Source: Nocardia fluminea (GTDB taxonomy: Bacteria > Actinomycetota > Actinomycetes > Mycobacteriales > Mycobacteriaceae). From it: DNA of 64,000 nucleotides. The DNA lies in assembly GCF_002846365.1 (NCBI RefSeq), contig NZ_PJMW01000002.1:2976001-3040000 (forward strand), in the 5' to 3' direction. Below, in pieces: positions 35,865 to 43,144 of the stretch. The position numbers and the translations under genes were made by a program. Within the stretch, counting starts at the first letter, position 1, and each line of letters begins with the position of its first letter. The notes under the pieces are model-generated. The model was given only the letters and a program-made list of their open reading frames with translations. It did no database searches and was not told where the DNA came from.

Positions 35865-36590
35865 TCAGTCCGCGATCGGCGAGTACACCACCAGCGACCA
35901 GTCCCGGCGCGGCACCAGGGACGCGCCGAGGGAGTGCACCGCCATCGCCGTCGCCGCCCCGGTGTGCGGATCGCGCAGCCGCACCACCGGGCCGTCGGGC
36001 TCGTGCGCGGCCGGCGGCTCGGTGGTCCAGAATCTCTCCCATTCGGGAGCCCGCGAGCAGGTCTCGACGATCTCGGCGATCGTCGCCCGCGCCGCCAATC
36101 CGGGCCCCATCACGCGAAACGCGTAGACGCACATGTGCACTTGCTGCTCCCAGTCGACCATGGCCGTCTTGGCGCGCGGGTCGAGCAGCATCCACTCGAG
36201 CATCGACGCACCCGTTTCCAACCCGGGGAAGACGAGCCGCCACGCGGCGTTGGTGGCCAGGACCTCGAAAACCGGATGCAGTTGCAGGCTGGCCGGATGG
36301 GTGATCCCGTCGATCAGCACCTGGTCGGCCGGGCGGACCAGGGACGGGGGCGAGTCGTAGCGGTGCGCCACCGACAGCGAGACCAGATGGTCGCGAAACA
36401 CCTCGGGCACGTCGAGCGCGTCGAACAGCGCGGTGAGCGCCTCCAATGTCGGTGTGCGGGTGCCCTGTTCGATCTTCTGGATGAGCGCGGGGGAGATCCC
36501 CGCCGCCGCGCCGAGCGCAGCCCTGGTCAGGCCCGACGATTCGCGGCGTTCGCGCAGGTACCGCGATATCGACGCGTTCGGGTCTTCCAC
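35865..36590 (-). CDS. XRE-family regulator with MmyB-like ligand domain
   Basis: The 241-residue protein has an N-terminal helix-turn-helix (ISRYLRERRESSGLTRAALGAAAGISPALIQKIEQGTRTP) and a C-terminal domain of the MmyB-like type (LATNAAWRLVFPG..., ML-DPRAKTAMVDWE), which in relatives binds fatty-acid-like ligands. The GTG at 36590 has AGGAG 8 nt upstream; the open frame continues to an ATG at 36671, but those residues look non-coding. It ends 2 nt past the stop of the convergent MFS gene. Confidence 0.82.
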   Translation of the reverse strand: MEDPNASISRYLRERRESSGLTRAALGAAAGISPALIQKIEQGTRTPTLEALTALFDALDVPEVFRDHLVSLSVAHRYDSPPSLVRPADQVLIDGITHPASLQLHPVFEVLATNAAWRLVFPGLETGASMLEWMLLDPRAKTAMVDWEQQVHMCVYAFRVMGPGLAARATIAEIVETCSRAPEWERFWTTEPPAAHEPDGPVVRLRDPHTGAATAMAVHSLGASLVPRRDWSLVVYSPIAD

Positions 36591-36983
36591 GATGCACTCC
36601 TGTTTCGGCCGGCGGTACAAATTGGGACAGTCGTCTAGCTTGACCGAGGGTAAAGGTTTCGCAAAACTCATGTCAGCCGAGCGGTAGATCGCATGGTTGC
36701 CCGGTCGCCGCGCGGAGGCCGATTGCCGGCCTTCGTGCTGGTCGGGCCAGTGTGTTCCGGAGCGGAAGTGTTCGACACCACCCCCTGCGCGAACGTCGGT
36801 CGCCGGAGGGGACGGCGCGCGCTCGTCTCGTGCGCGCCGAGAGCGATTGCCGGGCCGATACCCGGGTGGCGCAGGGGTCCATCCGGTGCTCGCCCGTCCG
36901 CTTCGGAAAACACGCGTGAGCGGGAACCGAAAGCGCTCGTGATTCGTCCAATAGGTCAGAAGGATGAACGAGAGCGGGGGGCG
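36591..36983. other. Divergent intergenic region of ~390 nt
   Basis: This region lies between the XRE regulator and the CHAP-protein gene. A TTGACC at about 36639-36644, followed 17 nt later by AAAACT, may be a weak promoter on the plus strand. The remainder contains no convincing coding frame; the open frames there have random composition. Confidence 0.4.
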
Positions 36984-37568
36984 ATGACGCAGATTCGAAC
37001 CGAACGACCCGGACGACGCACGTCCTGGGTCGTCGGAATCTCCGGGATGCTGGCGGCCGCGACGGTCGTCGTCGTCGGACTGGTGTGGTGGCAGCACGAT
37101 CGGGGCGATCAGTTCCCCGTGCTCGACAGCGAACGACTCGACGAGCAGCAGATCGTGCTCGTGGACGTGTTGCGCCGCGAATACGAGCGGCCCGGCGACG
37201 GCCCGAAGTACGCCGAGGGCGTCCAGGAAGCCTGGTGCGCCGACTTCGTGAGCTGGACGATGCGCGAGGCGGGCAGGCCGCTGGCGAATCCGAACTCCGG
37301 TTCCTGGCGCATCCCCGGCGTGTACACGCTGCAGGAGTACTACCATCAGGTCGGCCGATTCACCCGGGCCGACGTCGGCTACCGCCCACGCACCGGTGAC
37401 GTGGTGCTCTACGGTCCCGGCAGTCCGCTCGGGCAGCACACCAACATCGTGCTGAAGGCCGACGGCGACACGATCACCACCATCGGCGGCAACGAGCTGG
37501 GTGGGGTCCGGGTCCGCACCATCACCCCGGCCGACACCGCCGATCTGGTCGGTTACGGGCGATTCTGA
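36984..37568 (+). CDS. Membrane-anchored CHAP-domain protein
   Basis: The 194-residue protein has an N-terminal signal anchor (WVVGISGMLAAATVVVVGLVWW, ~15-36) and a CHAP-like amidase/peptidase domain. Catalytic Cys is in EAWCADFVSWTMREAG (~85) and His in GQHTNIVLKADGD (~152), followed by TTIGGNELGGVRVRTI. Such proteins cut cell-wall peptides or amides. The ATG at 36984 follows a G-rich ribosome site; residues encoded upstream are not protein-like. A hairpin ~100 nt past its stop may terminate it. Confidence 0.8.
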   Translation: MTQIRTERPGRRTSWVVGISGMLAAATVVVVGLVWWQHDRGDQFPVLDSERLDEQQIVLVDVLRREYERPGDGPKYAEGVQEAWCADFVSWTMREAGRPLANPNSGSWRIPGVYTLQEYYHQVGRFTRADVGYRPRTGDVVLYGPGSPLGQHTNIVLKADGDTITTIGGNELGGVRVRTITPADTADLVGYGRF

Positions 37569-37670
37569 AATCGATTGGCGCTCAAGACAACTGCGATGAT
37601 CCTGGACGGCGGTACCACGCCGATACCCGTACCATGGAACTCGCGGCGCCCGGCAGCGCCGTTGCCGGCT

Positions 37671-37708
37671 CCTCCGTCCTGCTTCCCCCTCATCGGCAGG
37701 ACGGGGGA
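37671..37708. terminator. Hairpin between the CHAP gene and the next gene
   Basis: CTCCGTCCTGC (about 37672-37682) pairs with GCAGGACGGGG (37696-37706). A second small stem CCGGCA/TGCCGG precedes it. It lies ~100 nt past the CHAP stop and before the next likely start (37757), which also argues against the longer 37634 start of the next frame. Confidence 0.55.
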
Positions 37709-37756
37709 GTTGTGCCAGCAGCAGGGGGTTCGCCGACGTCACGTACCGTGTTCGAT

Positions 37757-38905
37757 GTGCGTGTGAAGGTGGACGAAGAGCCACGTCGTGACCCGATGTG
37801 GATCGAGTACGCCGATTTCGGCGAACGGTTCGTCACTTACGCGGTGACCGAGGAGCGCATCGCCGCCGCGGTGTCGGGCATGACCGGACGCGGTGTGCAG
37901 GTTGGCCCGTTCTCGCTGGGGCCCGCCGGATTGGCGGGTTTCGTCGCCGAGGGCACGCTGGGCACCCCCGTGGTCACCCGCACGCCCGGTGACGCGCTGA
38001 GCTTCGGCGTGCGGATTCCGCTGACCCTGGCCGTGAAACTGGTCCTCGGCGGACGCAAGCTGCGCCTTGCCGCCGTGGTGGAGATCGGGCTGACGCTGCA
38101 CGCCCGTACCGCCGCCCCGCTGCTGGTCGTGATCGATGTCGCCCCGGTGACGGCCAAGGACGTCAGCTTCACGTTGCGCGCCGAGGCCGTCGACGGTGCG
38201 TGGGAAATGCTGCTCGACCCGATCGCGGGCCTGGTGCAGCGCGAGGTCGCCAACCGGGTCAACGCCATCGTCGGCGATCCGAAGGTCCGGTCCGAGCGCG
38301 TCTTCGACATCGAGGCGATCCTGGACGGTTACCGCTCACCGCATCGCAACGACACCGTCTTCGACTGGATCGATTACCGCGAATTCGGTCTGCGCTTCTT
38401 CACCACCATCGTCACCAGGGATCGTGTGCACGGAGTGGTGGGCCAGCTGGCGGGCAGCGAGATCGAGGTGGGACCGCTGTCGGAGGGCCCGCGCGGCGCG
38501 GCCACGGTGACCGTGCGCGGCGCGATCGAGCAGCCGCGGGTGATCGATCGTGGCCTCGGCGAGCCGGGGGACCTGCGGATCTTCGACATGACGCTGCCGG
38601 TGGGGCTCGACATCACCGTCGACGTGCTCAAGGCCAACCACTACCGTGCCGATCTGGAGATCCCGCTCGTTCTCACGGCTAGGGCCGCCGAGCCGCTCCA
38701 GATCGTGATCGAGGTGCCACCGCCCGCGCTCGCGGACATCTCGATGGAATTCACCGCCAAGGGCTTGCGCGCGGCGACCCTGGCCCGACTGGCCGGGATC
38801 AAGAAGCAGGTCGTGGCGCAGGTCGTCGCGGTGGTCGGCACCGAGCTGGCCGATCCGACCGGCCGCACCATCGATGTGGGCGCGGCGATCGACGGCGCGA
38901 CCTGA
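37757..38905 (+). CDS. Protein of two tandem ~180-residue homologous domains, function unknown
   Basis: The ~382-residue protein consists of an internal duplication. Residues ~14-190 (WIEYADFGERFVTYAVTEER ... GVQVGPFSLGPAGLAG) and ~203-375 (WIDYREFGLRFFTTIVTRDR ... EIEVGPLSEGPRGAA) align throughout, including a mid-domain beta-rich part (LTLHARTAAPLLVVIDVAP vs LVLTARAAEPLQIVIEVPP) and a C-terminal helix. The alternation of long strands and helices recalls lipid-binding TULIP-like folds, but that is a guess. The GTG at 37757 is an estimate; the first ATG that keeps the repeat intact is 37796. No signal peptide is seen. Confidence 0.65.
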   Translation: MRVKVDEEPRRDPMWIEYADFGERFVTYAVTEERIAAAVSGMTGRGVQVGPFSLGPAGLAGFVAEGTLGTPVVTRTPGDALSFGVRIPLTLAVKLVLGGRKLRLAAVVEIGLTLHARTAAPLLVVIDVAPVTAKDVSFTLRAEAVDGAWEMLLDPIAGLVQREVANRVNAIVGDPKVRSERVFDIEAILDGYRSPHRNDTVFDWIDYREFGLRFFTTIVTRDRVHGVVGQLAGSEIEVGPLSEGPRGAATVTVRGAIEQPRVIDRGLGEPGDLRIFDMTLPVGLDITVDVLKANHYRADLEIPLVLTARAAEPLQIVIEVPPPALADISMEFTAKGLRAATLARLAGIKKQVVAQVVAVVGTELADPTGRTIDVGAAIDGAT

Positions 38906-39069
38906 GTCGTGTGACTCGTGGGGCGAATGTTGCCCTTGGTTCTGGCGGTTCCCCTGGGGTTGTGGTGCAATGAGTCGCACGTTCCAGACTCCCGGCGCGC
39001 GAGACTCGGGGAAGGCGCGCCGGGTTCGCTTGCCGGTTGAAGGTGGGGGTTGCGCGAAGGAGCCCTGCG

Positions 39070-39780
39070 ATGCGTTCTGTTCCGGTGACCCGGCGGAAGT
39101 TCTTCGGCTTCGCCGCCGCCGCGGCCACGATCGGTGCCGGCCTCGCCGCCGCACCTGCCCGCGCCCAATCGTTCGGCACCATGGTCGACTACGCCGCGGG
39201 GGTCCCCTCCGCCGAGTCGATCGCAGCCGAAGGCCACATCGGCGTCATCCGCTACGTCTCCGAGCGCAGGCCAGGCGCGGAGTGGATGGAAGGGAAACCG
39301 CTGCTCGCCGCCGAGGTCGAGGATTTGTGGGCCAACGGCCTGTCGATCGTGTCGAACTACCAGTTCGGCAAGGGCCCCACCGCCGACTGGCGTGGGGGAC
39401 TCGAAGCGGGCAAGGAACACGCCGAACGCGGCTGGGCCATCCACACCGCCGCGGGCGGACCCGATACCGCCCCGATCTACGCCTCCATCGACGACAACCC
39501 CTCGGACGAGGAGTTCGACGAGATGATCGCGCCCTACATCGAGGGCTGGCAGTCGGTGCTCGGACCCGAACTCGTCGGCATCTACGCCAACGCCCCGACC
39601 ATCGACCGCGCACTCGACGCGGGCCTCGGCTCCTGGTTCTGGCAACACAATTGGGGCACCGAGCGGGGTTTTGTGCACGGCTCGGCGCACCTGCATCAAT
39701 TCGAGATCGACAAACGCTCGATCGACGGCGTCGGCGTCGATCTGAACCGGGTGCTGGCCGAGGACTACGGCCAGTGGTGA
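39070..39780 (+). CDS. Tat-exported DUF1906 (glycoside-hydrolase-like) protein
   Basis: The 236-residue protein has a twin-arginine signal (TRRKFFGFAAAAATIGAG, cut after PARA-Q) and a TIM-barrel-like DUF1906 domain (FGTMVDYAAGVPSAESIAAE, PIYASIDDNPS, LVGIYANAP, SWFWQHNWG, LHQFEID). It resembles mycobacterial Rv2525c, a Tat substrate linked to the cell wall. AAGGAG lies ahead of the ATG at 39070. The exact substrate is unknown. Confidence 0.85.
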   Translation: MRSVPVTRRKFFGFAAAAATIGAGLAAAPARAQSFGTMVDYAAGVPSAESIAAEGHIGVIRYVSERRPGAEWMEGKPLLAAEVEDLWANGLSIVSNYQFGKGPTADWRGGLEAGKEHAERGWAIHTAAGGPDTAPIYASIDDNPSDEEFDEMIAPYIEGWQSVLGPELVGIYANAPTIDRALDAGLGSWFWQHNWGTERGFVHGSAHLHQFEIDKRSIDGVGVDLNRVLAEDYGQW

Positions 39781-39781
39781 C

Positions 39782-40132
39782 CTAGGTCTGGCAGTGGCAG
39801 GTCGCGCCGCAGCGGATATCGGGCTCGTCGTCGGGCACCACGCGCAGCGCCGACCTCATCTCGGGCTCCGCCCATACCCCGCGCCACGACATCAGTGACC
39901 ACCGCGACAGCCCCGACAGCGCCGACCCGATACTGGCGAACGACAGCGACGACAGCGCCGAGCCGAACGACCCCATCGAGCCGATGGACAGCACCGATCC
40001 GACACTGCCGATCGACAGCACCGAATAGGCCGATCCGATCGACAGGATCGACCCCTCGGATCGGTACGACAAAATCGACCGCTGACTCCGAGTCGACCGA
40101 ACGTTCCGGGAAGAACCATGCGTGGTCGCCAT
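39782..40132 (-). CDS. Small Ser-Ile-Gly repeat protein
   Basis: The 116-residue protein is dominated (~18-85) by short repeats of the type [S/G]-xLSIGS: GSILSIGS, YSVLSIGS, GSVLSIGS, then looser ASIGSALSGLS and SRWSLMSWRG. The periodic spacing of hydrophobic residues with Gly/Ser suggests a stacked beta-solenoid or glycine-zipper assembly. The tail has three cysteines (RCGATCHCQT). No signal peptide and no family name that I can assign. It ends 1 nt from the convergent DUF1906 gene. Confidence 0.55.
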   Translation of the reverse strand: MATTHGSSRNVRSTRSQRSILSYRSEGSILSIGSAYSVLSIGSVGSVLSIGSMGSFGSALSSLSFASIGSALSGLSRWSLMSWRGVWAEPEMRSALRVVPDDEPDIRCGATCHCQT

Positions 40133-40185
40133 CGTCTCGGTCTACCACATCGCGATGCCCGGGGGAACAGCCGAAAACAACTGTG

Positions 40186-40214
40186 CCCGGTCCGTTCCCG
40201 AGGAACGGACCGGG
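40186..40214 (-). terminator. Hairpin terminator
   Basis: CCCGGTCCGTTCC (40186-40198) and GGAACGGACCGGG (40202-40214) form a perfect 13-bp stem with a 3-nt loop, just 3' of the minus-strand secreted-protein gene ending at 40233. Confidence 0.8.
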
Positions 40215-40232
40215 CTCGGTCGATGCCTTTAC

Positions 40233-41009
40233 CTAGACGGTGAAGAAGCCGAGGGTCGGCATGAACGTGCAGGTGCGCGGTGCGGCGCCCTCGGCGGCGG
40301 TGGTGAGCGAACCCGAGATCACCGCGACGACGCGGCCGTGGCCGGTGTTCGCGACGGCCGAGAGGGTGGCCGGACCGCCGGGGTTGATCTTGGCCTCGTC
40401 GGTCAGCGTCTGGGTCGCGGACTGACGGGTGTCGAGGTTGAGCCACTGCACCGTCATCGGCGGGTTCTGCTCACCGGTCGGCGCCTTGGTGCCCAGCGCG
40501 GTGAACACGAAACCGGCCTGCCCGGCGGCGGGGCCGGGCGGGGGCAGCTGCGCCGGACCGGCGACCGCGAGGGCGGTGCCGACCGAATCGGCGCCGTCAC
40601 CGATGCAGCCCTTGCCGATCGTCGGGTACAGGAACTGCGCGATGGCCGGGCCGTCCTGCGGGAGCTCGGGACCGCCGCCGCCGCTACCGTCGAGGAAGGT
40701 GATGATTCGCTCGAGGGTGGCCTTGATGGCCGGGGGCAGGTTCAGCGTGGCCAGCAGCATGCGCGCCTGATCGAGCAGGGCGGTCTGCGGGCTGGCGACG
40801 TCGGCGGGGCCTGCGACCAGGCCCGCCACGGCGGGGGCGAAGGCGGCTAGCGCGTCGACAGGGACGCCCTCCGGCACCATCGGGACACTGATCGGCGCCG
40901 CCTGTGGAGCGGGCGCGGGCGCGGCGATAGATGCAGGCGCGGCGAGCATGGCGCCTGCCGCGATGGCGAGAGCGGTCGTTGCGATCCGCGATCCTCGGCT
41001 ACGAAGCAC
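40233..41009 (-). CDS. Secreted protein of unknown function
   Basis: The ~258-residue protein has a signal peptide (RSRGSRIATTALAIAAGAMLAAPASIA, Ala-Pro-rich after cleavage), an all-alpha middle part (ALLDQARMLLATLNLPPAIKATLERII) and a C-terminal beta-rich domain (TVQWLNLDTRQSATQTL, GRVVAVISG, CTFMPTLGFF) with two cysteines. The GTG at 41009 (VLRSRGSR) has AAGGAC upstream; the longer open frame is not signal-like. It is probably an envelope-associated or secreted protein of mycolic-acid bacteria; no function is assigned. Confidence 0.75.
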   Translation of the reverse strand: MLRSRGSRIATTALAIAAGAMLAAPASIAAPAPAPQAAPISVPMVPEGVPVDALAAFAPAVAGLVAGPADVASPQTALLDQARMLLATLNLPPAIKATLERIITFLDGSGGGGPELPQDGPAIAQFLYPTIGKGCIGDGADSVGTALAVAGPAQLPPPGPAAGQAGFVFTALGTKAPTGEQNPPMTVQWLNLDTRQSATQTLTDEAKINPGGPATLSAVANTGHGRVVAVISGSLTTAAEGAAPRTCTFMPTLGFFTV

Positions 41010-41232
41010 TTGTCTAGCCGTCCTTACCTCGGTTTTGCGATGGGCGAGGGTTGTCGAGCCCAACATGTCGGGGGTCACTCTAAGGACAACGCTGCCGTGT
41101 TGTACAGCCGCCGGGCCCCGGAACGGAACACCGGCCGAAACCATGTTCATCGACGCTAGCGCTGACCGGTGTTACACCTGGGGATGTTGATGCAAATGTT
41201 ATCCACGGTGTCGGGGTGGCCGGTGGCCGCCG

Positions 41233-42531
41233 GTGGCTCGTGGCAGCCTGGTTAAAGTAGCGGAGCACCGCGAAACGGCGCGCGACGCCACCCATCCGAC
41301 CGAAAGCCTGGCCTTGAACAGACACCTCCGATGGGCTCTCGCGCTGCTCGGACTGTCCGTGCTCGCCAGGCTGGCCTGGATGCTCTTCGCCCCGAACGGG
41401 CTCAATGTCGTCGATCTGCACGTGTACGTGGACGGCTCGGCCTCGCTGCTCACCGATCGGCTCTACGACTTCACCTATTCCGAGGTGACGCCGGACTTCC
41501 CGCTGCCGTTCACCTACCCGCCGTTCGCCGCGCTGGTGTTCTTCCCGCTGCACTATCTGCCGTTCACGCTGGTGGCGGTCGGCTGGATGCTGGCCACCGT
41601 CGCCGCGCTCTACGGTGTGATCCGCATCAGCTTCGAACTGCTGCTGGGCGGGGCGAAGGCGCGGCAGACGCCGTGGATCACCGCGGCCGTCGGCTGGACC
41701 GCGCTCGGCGTGTGGCTGGAGCCGGTGCGGACCACCATCGACTACGGCCAGGTCAATGTGTTCCTGGTGCTGGGCGCGATGCTGGCCGTGCGCAGCGCGC
41801 GCTGGTGGATCTCGGGCACCCTCGTCGGCGTGATCGCCGGCATCAAGCTCACCCCGGCCATCACCGGCCTGTACTTCGTGGCGCGGCGGCGCTGGGCGAC
41901 GGTGCTCTGGTCGGCGGGCGCCTTCGGGCTGACCGTCGCTGTGAGCTTTCTCATCAACGCCCACGAGGCGAAGCGCTATTTCGGCACCCTGCTCGGCGAC
42001 GCGGACCGGATCGGTCCGGTGGGCTCGGTGTGGAACCAGTCGCTGCGCGGCGCGCTGAGCCGCATTCTCGGCTACGACGTGCAGTCCGGGCCGTGGTGGC
42101 TGGCCGCGGTCGTGGTCACCGCGGTGCTGGCGTTGCTCGCGTGGCGCACGCTCGGCCCCGACGACCGTCTCGGCACCTTGGTGCTGGTGCAGCTGTTCGG
42201 GCTGATGATCTCGCCGATCTCCTGGTCACACCATTGGGTATGGCTGATCCCGACCGCGCTGTGGTTGCTCTACGGGCCGCTGCGCGCCGAGCGGGTGGCG
42301 CGGATCATCGCAGGGTTCTGGGTGCTGACGATGCTGGTGGGCGTGCCATGGGTGCTCTCGTTCGCACAGCCGACGATCTGGACCATCCCGCGCCCGTGGC
42401 CACTGGCCTGGCTCGGCGCGGTGGATGTGATCGGTGTGTTCGTGCTGTTCGGCTGGCTGATCTGGCACGGCCGCGACGCGTTGCGCAAGCAGCTCCCCGG
42501 CCGTCGCACGGCCGAGGTACCCGCGAGCTGA
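41233..42531 (+). CDS. pimE: GT87-type polyprenyl-phosphate mannosyltransferase, PimE-like
   Basis: The 432-residue polytopic GT-C enzyme has about ten membrane segments. Acidic residues in the first extracytoplasmic loop (VVDLHVYVDGSAS, Asp-61/67) are the likely catalytic site, and TIDYGQVNVFLVLGA and SPISWSHHWVWLI are typical of GT87. PimE adds an alpha-1,2-mannose from polyprenyl-phosphate-mannose to phosphatidylinositol tetramannoside. Support for this over other GT87 enzymes is the synteny: a pterin dehydratase, typA and lpqW follow, as around Rv1159. The start (GTG 41233) is uncertain. Confidence 0.85.
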   Translation: MARGSLVKVAEHRETARDATHPTESLALNRHLRWALALLGLSVLARLAWMLFAPNGLNVVDLHVYVDGSASLLTDRLYDFTYSEVTPDFPLPFTYPPFAALVFFPLHYLPFTLVAVGWMLATVAALYGVIRISFELLLGGAKARQTPWITAAVGWTALGVWLEPVRTTIDYGQVNVFLVLGAMLAVRSARWWISGTLVGVIAGIKLTPAITGLYFVARRRWATVLWSAGAFGLTVAVSFLINAHEAKRYFGTLLGDADRIGPVGSVWNQSLRGALSRILGYDVQSGPWWLAAVVVTAVLALLAWRTLGPDDRLGTLVLVQLFGLMISPISWSHHWVWLIPTALWLLYGPLRAERVARIIAGFWVLTMLVGVPWVLSFAQPTIWTIPRPWPLAWLGAVDVIGVFVLFGWLIWHGRDALRKQLPGRRTAEVPAS

Positions 42532-42534
42532 GAG

Positions 42535-42822
42535 TCAGCCGACGAGGTCGTCGATGGTGTGCGCCATCGCCGTATCGAGCGTGGTGAGCCCACCCGCCGA
42601 ATGCGTACTCAGCGTGAAACGCAGTGTGCGCCAACGGATATCGATATCGGGATGATGATCGGCCGCCTCGGCCGCCGCGGCGACCTTGCGAACCGTCTCG
42701 ATGCCCGCGAGGAAGCTCGGCGCCTGCACGGTGCGGGTGATCGCGTCACCGTCGCGGGACCACTCCGGCAGAGTGGCCATGGCGATGGTGAGTTCGGGAG
42801 CGGAGAGCAACGGAGTACCCAT
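42535..42822 (-). CDS. 4a-hydroxytetrahydrobiopterin (pterin-4a-carbinolamine) dehydratase
   Basis: The 95-residue product has the family motif with HHPDIDI (~residue 56-62) and the preceding Trp-rich strand (LPEWSRDGDAITRTV). It dehydrates 4a-hydroxy-tetrahydropterin; whether a pterin-dependent hydroxylase exists in this organism is not visible here. The same gene pair (pimE, pterin dehydratase) is in mycobacteria. The ATG 42822 gives the standard length. It ends 3 nt from the convergent pimE stop. Confidence 0.9.
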   Translation of the reverse strand: MGTPLLSAPELTIAMATLPEWSRDGDAITRTVQAPSFLAGIETVRKVAAAAEAADHHPDIDIRWRTLRFTLSTHSAGGLTTLDTAMAHTIDDLVG

Positions 42823-42842
42823 ACCTCGGTTGTACGCCTCGT

Positions 42843-43019
42843 CTACTTGGCGCGCGCCAGCTTCAGCGCCTTCTTGAGATCTTTGCCGCTCGCGCCGGCG
42901 GCCTCGGCCTTCTTCATCCGCATGATCACGACGGGGCATTTGAAGCAGCGCGTCTTCTTCCTGCAGCACTTTTTCTTCGGCTTCAGGCTCGAGACCTTCT
43001 TCGCCTTCACCTTGCCCAT
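42843..43019 (-). CDS. Small Lys/Arg-rich protein with cysteine cluster
   Basis: The 58-residue product begins MGKVKAKKVSSLKPKKKCCR and continues to TRCFKCP, then a helix rich in Lys (KDLKKALKLARAK). About a third of the residues are Lys/Arg, and four cysteines are close together (CC...C..C), suggesting metal or nucleic-acid binding. It is too short for most gene finders. A DtxR/IdeR-like iron box lies a few bases upstream of its ATG. It is divergent from typA and 20 nt upstream of the pterin dehydratase gene on the same strand. No family is recognised. Confidence 0.65.
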   Translation of the reverse strand: MGKVKAKKVSSLKPKKKCCRKKTRCFKCPVVIMRMKKAEAAGASGKDLKKALKLARAK

Positions 43020-43023
43020 GGGA

Positions 43024-43039
43024 CTTAGCCTAACCTAAG
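43024..43039 (-). promoter_or_regulatory. IdeR/DtxR-like iron box
   Basis: On the minus strand the sequence CTTAGGTTAGGCTAAG is a 5-bp perfect dyad with 6-bp spacer. Its inner 14 bases (TTAGGTTAGGCTAA) equal the first 14 of the 19-base IdeR consensus. It sits 5 nt before the ATG of the small Cys/Lys-rich gene, so binding would block transcription or translation start. typA lies on the other side, ~105 nt away. Confidence 0.6.
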
Positions 43040-43144
43040 TACAAAGCCTGACACGAGGGTGCGCCGGTGCAACCGGTAAGCTGTAACAGGCCGCGATGCC
43101 AGATGAATGCGCGCCAAACACCCCAACAGCAGGAGGATCCAGGC

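Noticed and set aside
36591..36951. Small open frames between the XRE and CHAP genes
   Set aside because: Random Arg/Pro/Ala-rich composition on both strands, with no ribosome site or homologous feature.
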